Below are positions 49,334 through 62,176 of a DNA stretch of 64,000 nt, piece by piece. Position 1 is the first letter of the stretch. Each line of letters opens with the position of its first letter. Both the position numbers and the translations under genes were made by a program. The notes under the pieces were generated by a model. The model was given only the letters and a program-made list of their open reading frames with translations, made no database searches and had not been told where the DNA came from. Origin of the DNA: Allium sativum (taxonomy: Eukaryota > Streptophyta > Magnoliopsida > Asparagales > Amaryllidaceae). The DNA is taken from contig CM060910.1 of NCBI GenBank assembly GCA_030737875.1, positions 66,534,501-66,598,500 of the forward strand. Reading direction: 5' to 3'.

Positions 49334-50942
49334 TGTAATAACCCGGAAAATGTGAACCAGTTTAAAATTTTTTAATCAGGTTATTAACAAGAAATTTGAA
49401 TAGTTGAAATAGCATATTTCAATAAAATATAGAATTGGGTATAATATTGCAGTTTGAAATTTTGAATATAAACTTGGTCTGATTGTACCGAGTGGAAATT
49501 ATAACAGATTTTGACGAAACTGAAAATATTTAAATCTGTTTATCAATACCTTTCTAACGAATCTGAAAAATCGAAATTTCATAACGGAAATCAAAAGTTA
49601 TGGCCAAATGAATTTTCAGAAAGGTCGCTATATAGTATATATAGCCCTTGAAAATTAAGATTTTGCATACGACCTCGGAATTCGACGAAACCACTTTTGT
49701 TGGGTCCGGGATGTCAAATTATTACTAAGTTTCAAATTTCATAATTTTTGAAGCTAGTATGTGAGCGGGGCAAAAGATAACGTGTTTGGTCAAATTCTGT
49801 TAAAATGGGTCGACCTAAAAATGGCCGTTTTGCAAACGAGCTCAGAATTCGACGAAACTGGTTTTGTTAGGACCGTATCGTCAAAACAAAGCTAGATTTA
49901 TTTTTCTGGAATTTTTCGATTCAGTTTGTGGCCCTGGCAAATTGAAATGTACGTTTAAATTAATTATCGAATGTTTTATATTTTAAATTGAAAAATAACT
50001 GACTGTAACAGTCGAAATGGCCAACGAAACATATCCCATTGTGTTCGGAATGGGGGTATTTAGCTAGGGGCGACAGTCGTTGGGTTTGATTTCGAGGTCG
50101 TTTGTGGAAGGGGGTATTTTTGGAATTAAATAAATTAAAAATTAAAATAAAAAAGGGCATCGGCCAATCACAATTCATCTCCTTCCTCGAAACCCCTGTC
50201 GCGACGCGGAAATGAACCCGAAACTTCTCTCTTAAAATTCTCCGCAACCACACAACAAAATCAAGCAAACTCAGATCCATTTTGAAGAGCGTTCAGAGAT
50301 CTTCAAATCCATAGTAATTTCACGAATTATCGTTGAGTGTGGAGGGAGTTATAACATCAGGAAACCCCGAACTTCGCGCCGCCGCCGTGCCCTCTAGGAA
50401 GCGTCAATCTGACCATCTCAGGTGGCATTAGGAAGCTCTTTCCTTCCTCTTCGACGCAGCGCTGGCCGTTCGTCCTAAAGCTTCGTGGTTTTGCCGAAAA
50501 GATCAACCCTAGTTTTCGAAATCGAAAAGGGTATACGGCTGAAACTATTTTCCACTGATTTTTACACTTTAAAGCGTTGCAAACTTGTAAAAATCGTATC
50601 TTTTTGCTATGTTAACGAAATTCGATGAAACAGGAGACACCGTGACCGCAAGGAGGCTCTCTACATTCTAGAAGAAGCCGCGGATTTTTCTGACCTTCCT
50701 ACGATTTTTAGCACTGCAATAACCAATGTGAGGAATCTAAATTATCTGTGTGAATGAAATCGCGTTGTATAAATTATATAAGCGAAGTGTAAATTATATA
50801 CGCATTGTATACCTCATGTACATGTGTTGTATAAGTTATATTAGCGATGTATAAATTATACAAGCGTTGTTGAAACATATATGCTTTGAATTGTGATGAA
50901 ATGCAAGTGAATTATTATATTATATATATATATACTCCCCTC

Positions 50943-50961
50943 GTCCACAGACCATGGACGA
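50943..50961. repeat. Conserved LTR palindrome, solo LTR copy
   Basis: CGTCCACAGACCATGGACG, followed 200 bp later by the GC-rich block at 51165-51245. Confidence 0.9.
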
Positions 50962-51313
50962 TATTTATTGCTTGTGATTGACGTGATATCATATGGTTTG
51001 ACGAATGGTTGGAAATAATTGTTTGTGGCTGATATTATGGTTGAAAAATACCTTTGTGGTTGAAAAATACCCTCTCGTGGTTGAAACAAAATAGAATAGG
51101 ATTGTGGAATTGAAAATAAAACATGCCGCCTGCGTGCGAACTAGATGCATGATCCCCATTGTCAAAAACCGCGAGGTTTTAAGGTAGAGCGAGGAGCCGT
51201 ACTAGGGACGGTCCCGGTTTTAACTACCCTGCCGTTATGCTGCCGAAATTTTCTGAAATATTTATGTGTTAGAATAATTTTCATTCATTGGAATTATTTA
51301 CATAAATTATATG

Positions 51314-52005
51314 GAATATTCATGTGTTGAGTTGCAATTCATCCGTTGAGTTGAAATTCATGTGTTGAATATTATTTGAATTTAAACAAATGGCTTTAGC
51401 GATAAAAATCACATTTTTATATATATACAAACTATATCGAATATTCATGTGTTGAGTTGCAATTCATCCGTTGAGTTGAAATTCATGTGTTGAATATTAT
51501 TCGAATTTAAACAAATGGCTTTAGCGATAAAAATCACATTTTTATATATATACAAACTATATCGAATATTCATGTGTTGAGTTGCAATTCATCCGTTGAG
51601 TTGAAATTCATGTGTTGAATATTATTCGAATTTAAACAAATGGCTTTAGCGATAAAAATCACATTTTTATATATATACAAACTATATCGAATATTCATGT
51701 GTTGAGTGGCAATTCATTCGTTGGGTTGAAATTCATGTGTTGAATATTATTCGAATTTAAACAAATAGCTTTAGCGATAAAAATCACATTTTTATATATA
51801 TACAAACTATATCGAATATTCATGTATTGAGTTGCAATTCATTCGTTGGGTTGAAATTCATGTGTTGAATATTATTCGAATTTAAACAAATGGTTTTAGC
51901 GATAAAAATCACATTTTCATATATATACAAACTATATAGAATATTCATGTGTTGAGTTGCAATTCATTCGTTGAGTTGAAATTCATGTGTTGAATATTAT
52001 CATCT
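51314..52005 (+). repeat. 125-bp tandem array, about 5.5 copies, in solo LTR
   Basis: GAATATTCATGTGTTGAG starts at 51314, 51439, 51564, 51689, 51814 and 51939, spaced exactly 125 bp. Copies differ at only a few positions, so the array is young compared with the LTR around it. Confidence 0.95.
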
Positions 52006-52060
52006 TTTAAAAATAAAATGCATCGTCAATGAAAATTTTATTTTTATAATGAGTATGAAG

Positions 52061-52440
52061 AGTTAAAAATACACATGTGTCGAATAAATATTTTTGATGA
52101 TAAAATATTCCTTTTATCATGTATACGCCTAGTTAAAAATACACATGTGTCGAATAAATATTTTTGATGATAAAAATATTCCTTTTATCATGTATACGCC
52201 TAGTTAAAAATACACATGTGTCGAATAAATATTTTTGATGATAAAAATATTCCTTTTATCATGTATACGCCTAGTTAAAAATACACATGTGTCGAATAAA
52301 TATTTTTGATGATAAAAATATTCCTTTTATCATGTATACGCCTAGTTAAAAATACACATGTGTCGAATAAATATTTTTGATGATAAAAATATTCCTTTTA
52401 TCATGTATACGCTTAGTTAAAAATACACATGTGTTGAAAT
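52061..52440 (+). repeat. 70/71-bp tandem array, about 5 copies, in solo LTR
   Basis: AGTTAAAAATACACATGTGT starts at 52061, 52131, 52202, 52273, 52344 and 52415. The first step is 70 bp and the rest 71 bp. The middle copies look identical. Confidence 0.95.
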
Positions 52441-52489
52441 AAATAATAGTTTGCTAGAAATATTATTATTAGCTTTGTTCTGCATATAT

Positions 52490-53170
52490 ATACATGTGTT
52501 GAACAGGAAAAATGGATTAGCTGTAGAGTAAAGAAATTATTTGCGTGCCCAACAAATAGGTAAACCTTGATGAGTTGGCTGCGCAATTTTATTTATATAT
52601 CAACTCCTGTGAATGCCATTGGATGCGGAGTGCTGGTTTTTCTGTGTGAAATAATAAACAACGCCATAGGTTAGTAACAATTAATTTTGAACTACACTAC
52701 ATGGCATACTTCTGGACGATAGGCATACTTCATCATATTCCACATAAGCAATTGGAGCTTGTGTGACGAGGTGGAAGATTTACCATATAAGCAAGAGGCT
52801 TGTATGGCGATGACTATGTACTACAGGTCGAACTGATGACTGATATGGACTATATAAATTATAACGATAAATTGCCAGATTAATAAAAACCCCACACGGG
52901 TCTGGAGTTGACAATAATCACGTCGCTCTAGTTATTAGATACGGCACATGGACTATTTATTTCCACACGGAAACGGGGTGACGGGAATTTATTCTCTGGA
53001 GTGATTATCAGTACATGCTCCCCCGTAAACACCAAAATATATCACTATAAATATGTGAATGCTTTTTAGGATTTATTGGGTACCTAACACGGCCCAATAA
53101 ATTTCCAAACCCCTCCCCGTACAAAGGAGGTTATGGCGAAATTTTTCGAAATATTAAGGCGTTAGTGAAA
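52490..53170 (+). repeat. Block shared with the 3' internal region of element B
   Basis: Reverse-complement match to about 37060-37770. Shared features include CAAACCCCTCCCCGTACAAAG, CCTAA..AGCAT.CACATATTTATAG, ACCCGTGTGGGGTTTTTATT and ACACAAGCTCCAA.TGCTTATG, in the same order and spacing. In element B it is outside the LTR; here it is inside. Confidence 0.85.
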
Positions 53171-55752
53171 TATTTGAAGTGAAAACGAAGTTGAAAATAT
53201 AGAATGAGCTATAGTTGAAATTATAGATTGAACTATATTTATATATATATAAACATAAATATAACTAAAAGGAATAGAGGCTGTGCAGTTCGCGTTTCGG
53301 AATTGTAATTTGAAACGATTAGTACGAGAAATCCGACCATCGGATTTTCCTGAAACCGCAATCGCTGAGTTCGCCTTGAAAATATCTTTCCAACGGCACC
53401 AACCTTGTAAAAATCCAACGGTTGGATTGTCCGGAATGTTTAATTCAAACCTGAAGAAAAACAGCGCCAGAATCGTTTATATTTATATATAAATATAAAT
53501 ATAATTAAATTTAATCGAATAACGACGCTGCAGTTGGAATTTTGAAACCGTAACTTCAAACGACTAGTGTGGGAGATCCGACCGTCGGATTTTCACGAAA
53601 CTGGAACCGTTGGGTTCGCTTTGGGAATATCTTCCCACTGATATAGACTTTGTGGAAATCCAATGGTTAGATTTTCCGATATGTGTAAAACAAATTTAGG
53701 GAAAAACAGCGTCAGCGCCACGACACGACCTGAAACGTAGTTTAATTAAATATGGCCATTTTTAAATAAATAAAAATGGCGAAAAATCGTTATAAAATAT
53801 TATAAGCAACATAGGTTGCAAATAAACCAATTGGGCTTGAATTGTTTGATATTTGATGGTTGTATGTGTTTGACGCGTAAATAACACTAAATAACTGAAA
53901 GATGGATGTCGAATAATATAACCATATAGAGAATCGATTTAAATTCTAATGACGTGGATTATTTGAAAAGGCCGAGCTAACCCTCATTTCAAATAATTTA
54001 TCGAGCGATTCGAATTGGAAAATGCAAAGACGATTCAAGACCGACGACTTCGTATCGGTTGGATGGGCGCTATTGAGGTTCCTGACCGGAGTAGCTACCG
54101 GAAAGGGACGGAAGTAGTAGCCGTCTGAACGTATGTGTTGATTGGACGGATATACGAGGAATTTGACGCCTCCGGTTTCGTTCAGACCCAAGACGGACTT
54201 GTAAATGGACTGTGTGTCAGACATTGGATTTTGTTCTATACTGATTGATCTCTGTTAAATATATATCTGTATGGCGGCGGAGAATTTATTCTTTTGCTTA
54301 ACGCCCTTCTCTGAGACGTACGAGCTTAGAGGTTATATATCGATGGAAATCAATCGTATGGAGTGGACTGCCTATGTGGCATGCCAAGATGCTGTGATCA
54401 AGGCTTCTGTTGCAAAGCAAAGTCTTGTGGATGATGATCAGAGCAAGGTCTACGTGGCCTAGCTTTGTGTATTTCGTAGATTCGCGAACCTCACACCCCG
54501 GTATGAGTCTAAAACGGGATAAGGACCCAAGGAGGGCATGACGTTTCTTTCTAGCTATGGTGGTGTCAGTGACTTACCAGCCCTGACATATATATCTACT
54601 TTTCACCTTTGTGGTTGTTGGAATGCGAGGCGCCTCGATTATAGGTCTGTAAGGACCGGGAAACGTGTGTTCAGGCATAATTAATCCTCTAACGTAAGTG
54701 AGGACCGGCCTTGGAGGATCCAGGGGTTACCCAGAGTGTGTAGTCCCGAGGCATTTGCTAGAGTGTCTCGAAGCGGAGAGGAGCTTGCCCCTTGCCTCGA
54801 CTCATGACGGAAATCCAATTTCCAATACGAAATAACGGACTTGATTGTAAAACTAGTATGGCGACATAGTGGTATGGGGCACTCATGCCGCCTATGATTG
54901 ATATTTATGATGCTATTCGTTTTTGAAACATATATGCACTAGTAATAATATCGAATGATTTCGCTTTATACGTATCAAGCATATTTGGCTATTATAAGGT
55001 AAAACTCTATCCTCCGGCTTGCGTTGCATTGTGTGATGGGACCTGAGTCTTATAATGGCTTCATTCTTTCTAAAAGCATTGCGTTGTTTTAAAAGAATTT
55101 ACTTTGTTTTAAATGCACTAGCAATCACTGGAGTAAACCCGTTCCGCGAAAGTGGCGTGGTCCTATGATTTGCTATTTACTGTTGTTTAACTGTTAAATA
55201 GATTCCTCATACCAGTCCCCATGACTGACTCGTTATTTGTTTCACTTTGCAAATGCGGGTGCCCTTATTTTCACACGGGCAGCCTAGTACACAGGTGACA
55301 GGTGGTTTTTTGGTTCTGCACTGCTGCATAGAGTGCACTTTTGGCTCATGGCGAGGCTGACTTCATAGAGATAACTTTGATATTTTCCGCCATTACTGTA
55401 TACATATTATGATTCCGCCACTGGCGATGCAGACTGATTTACTTTCCGTATTTCTCACTATATGTATATGTATTCCGCCTTCGGCGATGTAGACTGATAC
55501 CCTTATTATGTCTCACTGCATGTATGTATTCCGCCTCTGGCGATGATGACTGATCACTTTCCTTTTATTTACTAAGTATATCCCACGTTATGCTATTCTG
55601 ATATTCCTACATGTTGTGATTCCGCTGTCATATCCATGTAAAATTGTTTTATTTATTGTTTCTGCTATTATCTGTACTCTGCTATGATGATTAATGTGTT
55701 ATTTCCTAATGATTATCCTTAATACCGCCCCTCGGATTTTGGGATCGTCACA

Positions 55753-56366
55753 GTAAAACTCTTTCTTCTAGTATGCGTCGCATCATGTGATGGGACTTGA
55801 GTCTTATAATGGTTTCATTTTTGTAAAATCATTGCGAAATTTTATGCCCTAGTACTCGTGTGGAGAAAAACTATTCCGTGTTATACGACATGGTCCCGTG
55901 ATATGCCTTACTTTTAAATAAATTAATAATAACTGCTTAGAGTTTCTCACACCAGTCCCATGACTGACTCGTAGTTTGTTTTCCCTTGCTAACTTGGGTG
56001 CTCTTATTTCCACACGGGCAGCCCAATAAACAGGTTGTTAGTTAGACCACTTTTGGAAGCTATGACTTGGAATGTATGGAAGCTATCTAGGAAAGCTGGT
56101 TTTGGATTTGGGGTAGTAGCAGGAATAGGATTTTCTTTTTGACTCTCCTTAAGACTCCTCCATGTTAACGTATCATTATTTTCTATGTGTATCATTGTAA
56201 TATATGACATTTGGATCTGACTGGATGTAATGACTATGAAGTAACACTTGATGTAATATGATGAATATTCTAATGATTAATGCATGTTTTATTTTTTGCT
56301 ATTGTATTTGTTGTGTTATATCCTAAAGGCCATCTGTTCTTCCAAGTATTGGGAGAACGGGTCGTC
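55753..56366 (+). mobile_element. Old LTR, segment 3 of 3 (end)
   Basis: Resumes after the solo LTR with the second GTAAA. It matches the element C LTR at 61570-61860, for example CTTGAGTCTTATAATGG.TTCATTTTT and CATGACTGACTCGTAGTTTGTTT. The last part is diverged; the end is placed at GGGAGAACGGGTCGTCTG by comparison with the GTTTGGGGTTATCACA end of element C. The right boundary is approximate. Confidence 0.55.
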
Positions 56367-57226
56367 TGAAAAACAAATCCAAAAGAAAATATTCACCAGA
56401 ATAATTTACAAATTAAATATAGTTTTTATGATTAGTTCTAACAAATCGGGCTATGCTCAGTTTCAGTTTGCAAAACTGAGTCAGACATAGTTTGCTTAAT
56501 CTCAATCAGTGATCAAATTGGGCAAACTAACTGTAGTTTGCGCAAACTGAGCCAATGGCTCAATTTGTAGCTCATCTTGCAACATTTAGCCACTGGTATT
56601 AGTTGCACAAACTATACTATACATATCATTTTACCACACGTAATGGGGAAAATTTATCATGGCCTTAAGTTGTGGCAATTTTACCATGATCTTGAGCTTT
56701 TGGACTTTACGCTTTCATAGGTGAAATCATACTCCAATACGAACTATTGGACTTGATTGTATGTTATTACGTTTGAACATGAGATGCAAACATTTTGGCT
56801 ATTTTAATATATTTATTTGCAGATTCTAGACTTTATTATAATATCACTGGATTTATAATAAAAGTATTTTAGTTATCATAAGGTAAAAACTTAAAAAACC
56901 ATATGTGTTTATGTGCGAAGTGGTCTTGCGAGATATCATTGATTGTTAAAGAATAAATTACCTATGATTTGAGTTTGCTTACATTGGTTTACAAGACTGA
57001 TCCAGATGCTATTTTGTTATAATACTTGGGTCAAACGGAGTCTATTTCTAGGTCAGTTTAGACTTCTTTTGGAGTTTCGGGAGAAGAGCTGAAGATTGGA
57101 CGTATTCTGGTATTACTTTGTATTTTCCTTATTTTTGTTTTTTGTTATTCTTCAGCATACATAGGGACAAACTGTCTATCCATGCTGATTTTTTGATTAG
57201 TTATCTTATGTATACTTGACTTGTTG
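56367..57226. other. Spacer between the nested block and element C
   Basis: No gene is visible. At 56450-56560 there are several AGTTTGC/GCAAACT words in both directions, making a weak inverted repeat. The rest is AT-rich and unclassified. Confidence 0.45.
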
Positions 57227-57827
57227 TGTAACAACCCAGAAAATCAGAACCGATTTAAAATTTAATTTTAGAAACTTTAACAGAAATTGAGTCAGAATTT
57301 AAAATTTTGATTTTTAAATAATAATAAAGCCCTTAAAAATAGCCATTTTGCAAACAACCTTCGTTTTCGATGAAACCACTTTGGTTGGATCCGGAATGTC
57401 AATTTATTGCTAGATTCCAATTTTCATAATTTTTGGAATTAATATGTGAGCGTCAAAACGTGTTTTGTCAATTTCAATCAAATTGGATCGATCAGAAAAT
57501 GACTATTTTTCAAATGGTCTCCAAATTCAACAAAATTAATTTTGTTAGGACCGTATCGTCAAAACATAGCTAGATTTATTTTTCGGGAACTTTTAGAGTC
57601 AGTATGTGACCTCGGCAAATTAAAATGTACGATCAAATTAAATAATTAAATGGTTTATATTTTAATTTAAAGAAAAATGGGCTCAAATGGGCTGATAAGG
57701 CCCAGTCCATTGTATCCAGAATAAGGGTATTTGGCTAGGGGCGACATTCGCTGGGCTGGATTTGGGGTTAGTAGAAATAAACGGGCCTTTATAGAATTAA
57801 ATGGATTAAATAATTAAAAATAAATAA

Positions 57828-57838
57828 ATATATAAACC
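57828..57838 (+). promoter_or_regulatory. TATA-box candidate of element C LTR
   Basis: ATATATAAACC, about 600 bp into the LTR, at a position like that of TTATATAAATAA in the 3' LTR of element B (about 870 bp in). Leader-like sequence follows. Confidence 0.4.
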
Positions 57839-58507
57839 AATTAAAAAAAACTGCGTTGACCAATTCATCAAAAAGAAACCCGTAACCTAATTTTGAATGG
57901 CAGCTACAACTAGTTATTTCTCTGCTCCATATCTTCCAATTTATTCAATTAAATCAATGGCTTCTTTGGAGAATTTCGTAGCAAATCTCCTCAGCTTCAT
58001 ATTCATATAAAATTGGTGATCTATTGTCGCGTGTACAAGGAGGATCGACGCCTCAAAGTTGCGTCCTTGGAGCCGCCGCCGAGCCCTCTACACACCGTCG
58101 AACTGAACCGCTCCACCGTTGATTAGAGCGCCCCTCCTCCCCCTTCGACGTCGTATAACCCGATCGTTGCTTTGTTGATTGTGGAGCTCGAAAATTTCAG
58201 ACCTAGTTTTGAACAACTCTGGAAGGTAACGACTGTGTCTAATTAAAAAGGTTATTACACTTTAAAGCGTTGCGAATTGGAATTTATTCGTAAAAATCAT
58301 ATCTTTTTGATACGATAACGTAATTCGATGAAACAAGAGACAATGGGACCGTGGCATCGTACACGACATTCTAGAAGAGACCGAAGAATTTTTGGAGCTT
58401 TCTACAATTTTAGAAAGAATAAAAAGCAAAGTGAGATTTTTGAATTTAAAAATAATTGAATTAAATTATATTAGGTTGCAGATGGAGTTTAGTAACTCCC
58501 GACACCG

Positions 58508-58526
58508 TCGTCCACAGACCATGGAC
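58508..58526. repeat. Conserved LTR palindrome, element C copy
   Basis: CGTCCACAGACCATGGACG, identical to the solo LTR copy. Confidence 0.9.
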
Positions 58527-58805
58527 GACTTGATTGTATTGTGGTGTGAAATTGGTTGATTTTGGGTGATTGATTGTGATTGAAACGAAATTGGTTGTGA
58601 TTGTAGTAAATTCACATTGTTGTAAAAATAAATTGTGTTGTGAAAAGAAATTGTATTATGAAAATAAAACCCCTTGTAAACGCCGCGAGGCCTAGGATAG
58701 CAGAGGAGTCATACTATGGATGGTGCCGGTTTTAGTTAACTTGCCGTTATAATGGCGAAGTTTTCTGAAATATTCATGTGTTGTAAATTATTCTTGTTTG
58801 AATGC

Positions 58806-59181
58806 AAAATTGTCATAGTAGAAAATGATAACATGTTACAAATAAAAATTACATTTTTATTTTGTATGAATGGAATTTGCAAAATTGTCATAGTAGAAAA
58901 TGATAACATGCTACAATCAAAAATTACATTTTTATTTTGTATGAATAGAATTTGCAAAATTGTCATAGTAGAAAATGATAACATGTTACAAATAAAAAAT
59001 ACATTTTTATTTTGTATGAATAGAATTTTCAAAATTGTCATAGTAGAAAATGATAACATGTTACAAATAAAAATTACATTTTTATTTTTGTATGAATAGA
59101 ATTTGCAAAATTATCATAGTAGAAAATGATAACATGTTACAAATAAAAATTACATTTTTATTTTGTGTAAAAAGAATTTGC
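58806..59181 (+). repeat. 75-bp tandem array, 5 copies, in element C LTR
   Basis: AAAATTGTCATAGTAGAAAA starts at 58806, 58881, 58956 and 59031, then about 59107 (AAAATTATCATAG). Because 75 is a multiple of three, both strands stay open (58752-59099, 58736-59059) with repeated peptides; these are not genes. Shorter, diverged repeats of the CATTAAAA.TTACATTTTTAATGTAA type continue to 60060. Confidence 0.93.
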
Positions 59182-62176
59182 AAAGATGATCATTATTGAA
59201 AGAGAATAGTTTAACATATAAAGTTACATTTTTATTTTGTGTAAAAAGAATTTGCAAAGATGATCATTATTGAAAGAAAATAGTTTAGCATATAAAGTTA
59301 CATTTCAATGTAAAAAGAATTTGCAAAGATGATCGTTATTGAAAGAAAATAGTTTTACATATAAAGTTACATTTTTGTGTAAAAGGAATCATTAAAAATG
59401 ATCATTGTTGAATAAAATAATATGTTTAACATTAAAAGTACATTTTTAATGTAAGTATGATTATTAAAAAAAAGAAATTCAAGTATAATAAAAAGATTGA
59501 AGTTTGATTTGAATATGTTTACATCAAGAAAATTGCATTTTTAATGTAAAAGAGATTCATTGTTTAATAAATGGTGTTAACATTGAAATTTACATTTTTA
59601 TTGTAAATGAATCATTATAAAAGATTCATTGTTTGATAAAAATTGTGTTAACAATAAAATTCACATTTTTAATGTAAAGATGAATTCTTTAAAAAGATTC
59701 AAGTATGAAAAGAATGTGTTAACATTAAAATCACATTTTAATGTAAAGATGTTTTTTTTTTAAAAAGAATCAAGTTGATAAAAATAACATTAAAAATTTA
59801 CATTTTTAATGTAGGAATGAATCATTAAAAAGATTCAAGTGAAATGATAAAATGTTGTAACATTAAAACTACATTTTTATGTGAGAATGAATAATTTAAA
59901 AAGATTCTAGAAAGGATAAAATGTTTTTACATTAAAAATTACATTTCTAATGTAAACAGGAATCATTAAAAATATGCATTGTTTGGTAAAAAGGTTTTCA
60001 CATTAAAAATCACATTTTTAATGTAAGTAGGAATCGTTAAATTTATTTTTTAACATGACAAATGAAGTGTACAAAATTATTTAAAGAATAAATAATTTGA
60101 GATCGTCAAACGATTTATATTATATTATATTATATTATATTATAATATATTATATATATAAATTAAAATAAACGAATCGCGCAGCTGCAGTTTGCGATTC
60201 AGAATCGTAACTTCAAACGATTATACCGAAAGATCCGACCGTCGGATTTTCCAAAACTGGAACCGTTGGGTTCGCTTTGGAAAGATCTTTCCAATGATAT
60301 AAAATTTGCTAAGATCCAACGGTTAGATTTTGAGAAATGTGTAATTCAAATTTTAGTAAAAACAGCGTCAGGGCCGTGTAATGACCTAAAGCGTCGTTTA
60401 ATTAAAATGGACTATTTTTATATAAATAAAAACAGTGATAAATCGTTATTAAATTATATTAACGATATGAAATGATTTAAATTACATATATTCAAGAATT
60501 ATTTGAAAAGATCGAGTTCAATCTCATTTCAAATAATTATACGACGATTGAAAGTCGAAGATATTAAAGACGGTGGAAGACCGACAATCTTCACATCGAA
60601 TGTATGACTACTGATGCCTTTGATGGGAGTTGCTGCCTTGAAAGGGTTACAGTGGTAGTTTCCCGGACGTACTTGTTGACTGTCCGGATATGCGAGTGCC
60701 TCTCTTTCGTATTAGACATGGAACGAAGAATAAGGTGCCTTCGGTTTCGTTCAGACCCAGAACGGACTTGTAAATGGATGTATGTCTGACATTGGATTTT
60801 ATCTGTGTTGATTGATTTCTATTAAATATATATCAGGTTGGTGGAGGAGAATTTATTCTCTTGGTTAACACCCTTCTCTGAGACGTACGAGCTCAGATGT
60901 TATATATCGGTAGACATCAGTCGCATGGCGTGGATTGTCAGTGTGGCATGCCAAGATGCAAATGATCAAGGCTTATTGTTGAAAAGCAGAGCCTTGTGGT
61001 TGATGATTAAAGCACAACTTTAATTAGCATAGCTTTGTGTATAGCATTACTTCGCGAGCCTAACACCCCGGTATGAACCAGAAACGGGAGAAGGACCCCA
61101 GGGAGAACATGCATTTCTTTCTAGCTAGAAGGGTGTCATGGTATGGAGCCTAGACATTTTTACTTATATGGATGATGGAAAGCGAGGTACCTCGGATTTG
61201 AGTCCCTAGTGGCTCTTGATTTACGCCCCATAGGGCGGGGAAACGTATTGTTCAGGAATAACCAATCCACTAACATATTTGTGGACCGGCCCTGGTGCTC
61301 CAAGGCTCACTCGAGCTCTGAGCCTGAGGCACAGGCTAAAGTGTCTCGAATTCAGTAAGAACGATCCCTTGCCTTGGTTCATGATGGAAATCCAACTTCC
61401 AATACGACATCGTACCGTTTTGATTGTAAACCTATATATGGTGACATAGTATATGGTAGCTATGCCGCCTATGTTTGATACATTATGATTGAAATGTTTT
61501 TGAAACATATATGCACTAATAATAATATCAAATCTGTTTTATACGTATCAAGCATATTTTGGCTATTATAAGGTAAAACTCTATCCTCTGGTTTGCGTTG
61601 CATTATGTGATGGGACTTGAGTCTTATAATGGCTTCATTTTTCTAAAAAACATTGCGTTGTTTTCAACGATTTACTTTATTTATGCACTGGCAATCCAAT
61701 GGAGTAAACCCGTCCGCGTTAGCGGCATGGTCATGTGATTATCCTTATTATTAAATAGGTTAAGTAAGATTTCTCATACCAGTCTCATGACTGACTCGTA
61801 GTTTGTTTCATTTTGCAAACACGGGTGCCCTCTTTTCCACATGGGCAGCCTTGTATTCAGGTTTTAGCAGACTCATCCTGGATAGCTATGGAGATGAACA
61901 TGGATCCTATCATTTCTATTATGCTGTTCAGACTTCATTTAGTATATTATGTTTGATTCCGCTGCAGACATTTTATATTAAGCTGAAACTGTATTATGTA
62001 CTAAGTATGATCCTGTTATGCTGTGTAACTCTGATGTTGATATATTATTTCCAATGTAACTTTAATATACTTTATCTGGTGTAATTCTGTGATTCTGTTC
62101 TGCTGTTATTGTTTATGTGTTATATTCCAATGATTATCCTTGCTTCCGTGACACAGAGGTTTGGGGTTATCACAGT

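Larger units (their letters stand above)
49334..55752 (+). mobile_element. Solo LTR, 6419 bp, plus orientation
   Basis: Starts TGTAATAACCCGG and ends GGGATCGTCACA, with a perfect 5-bp duplication GTAAA on both sides and no gag, pol or primer binding site inside. That pattern is expected after recombination between the two LTRs of a complete element. It is collinear with the LTRs of B and C and has the conserved palindrome at 50943-50961. It is longer than they are because of two tandem arrays (51314-52005 and 52061-52440) and a block of about 680 bp (52490-53170) that in element B lies in the internal region. No genes; open frames inside show no domain. Confidence 0.85.
57227..62174 (+). repeat. 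5' LTR of element C (4948 bp)
   Basis: Collinear with the solo LTR and, inverted, with the LTRs of B. It contains a TATA candidate ATATATAAACC at 57828-57838, the palindrome at 58508-58526, the GC-rich block near 58680-58750, a 75-bp tandem array and further diverged repeats to about 60060. It lacks the block at 52490-53170 of the solo LTR. Open frames (60266-60475, 61803-62084 and others) have no domain. Confidence 0.88.

Noticed and set aside
58736..59099. Overlapping frames of over 100 codons on both strands with repeated peptides
   Set aside because: Produced by a 75-bp tandem array whose unit is a multiple of three.
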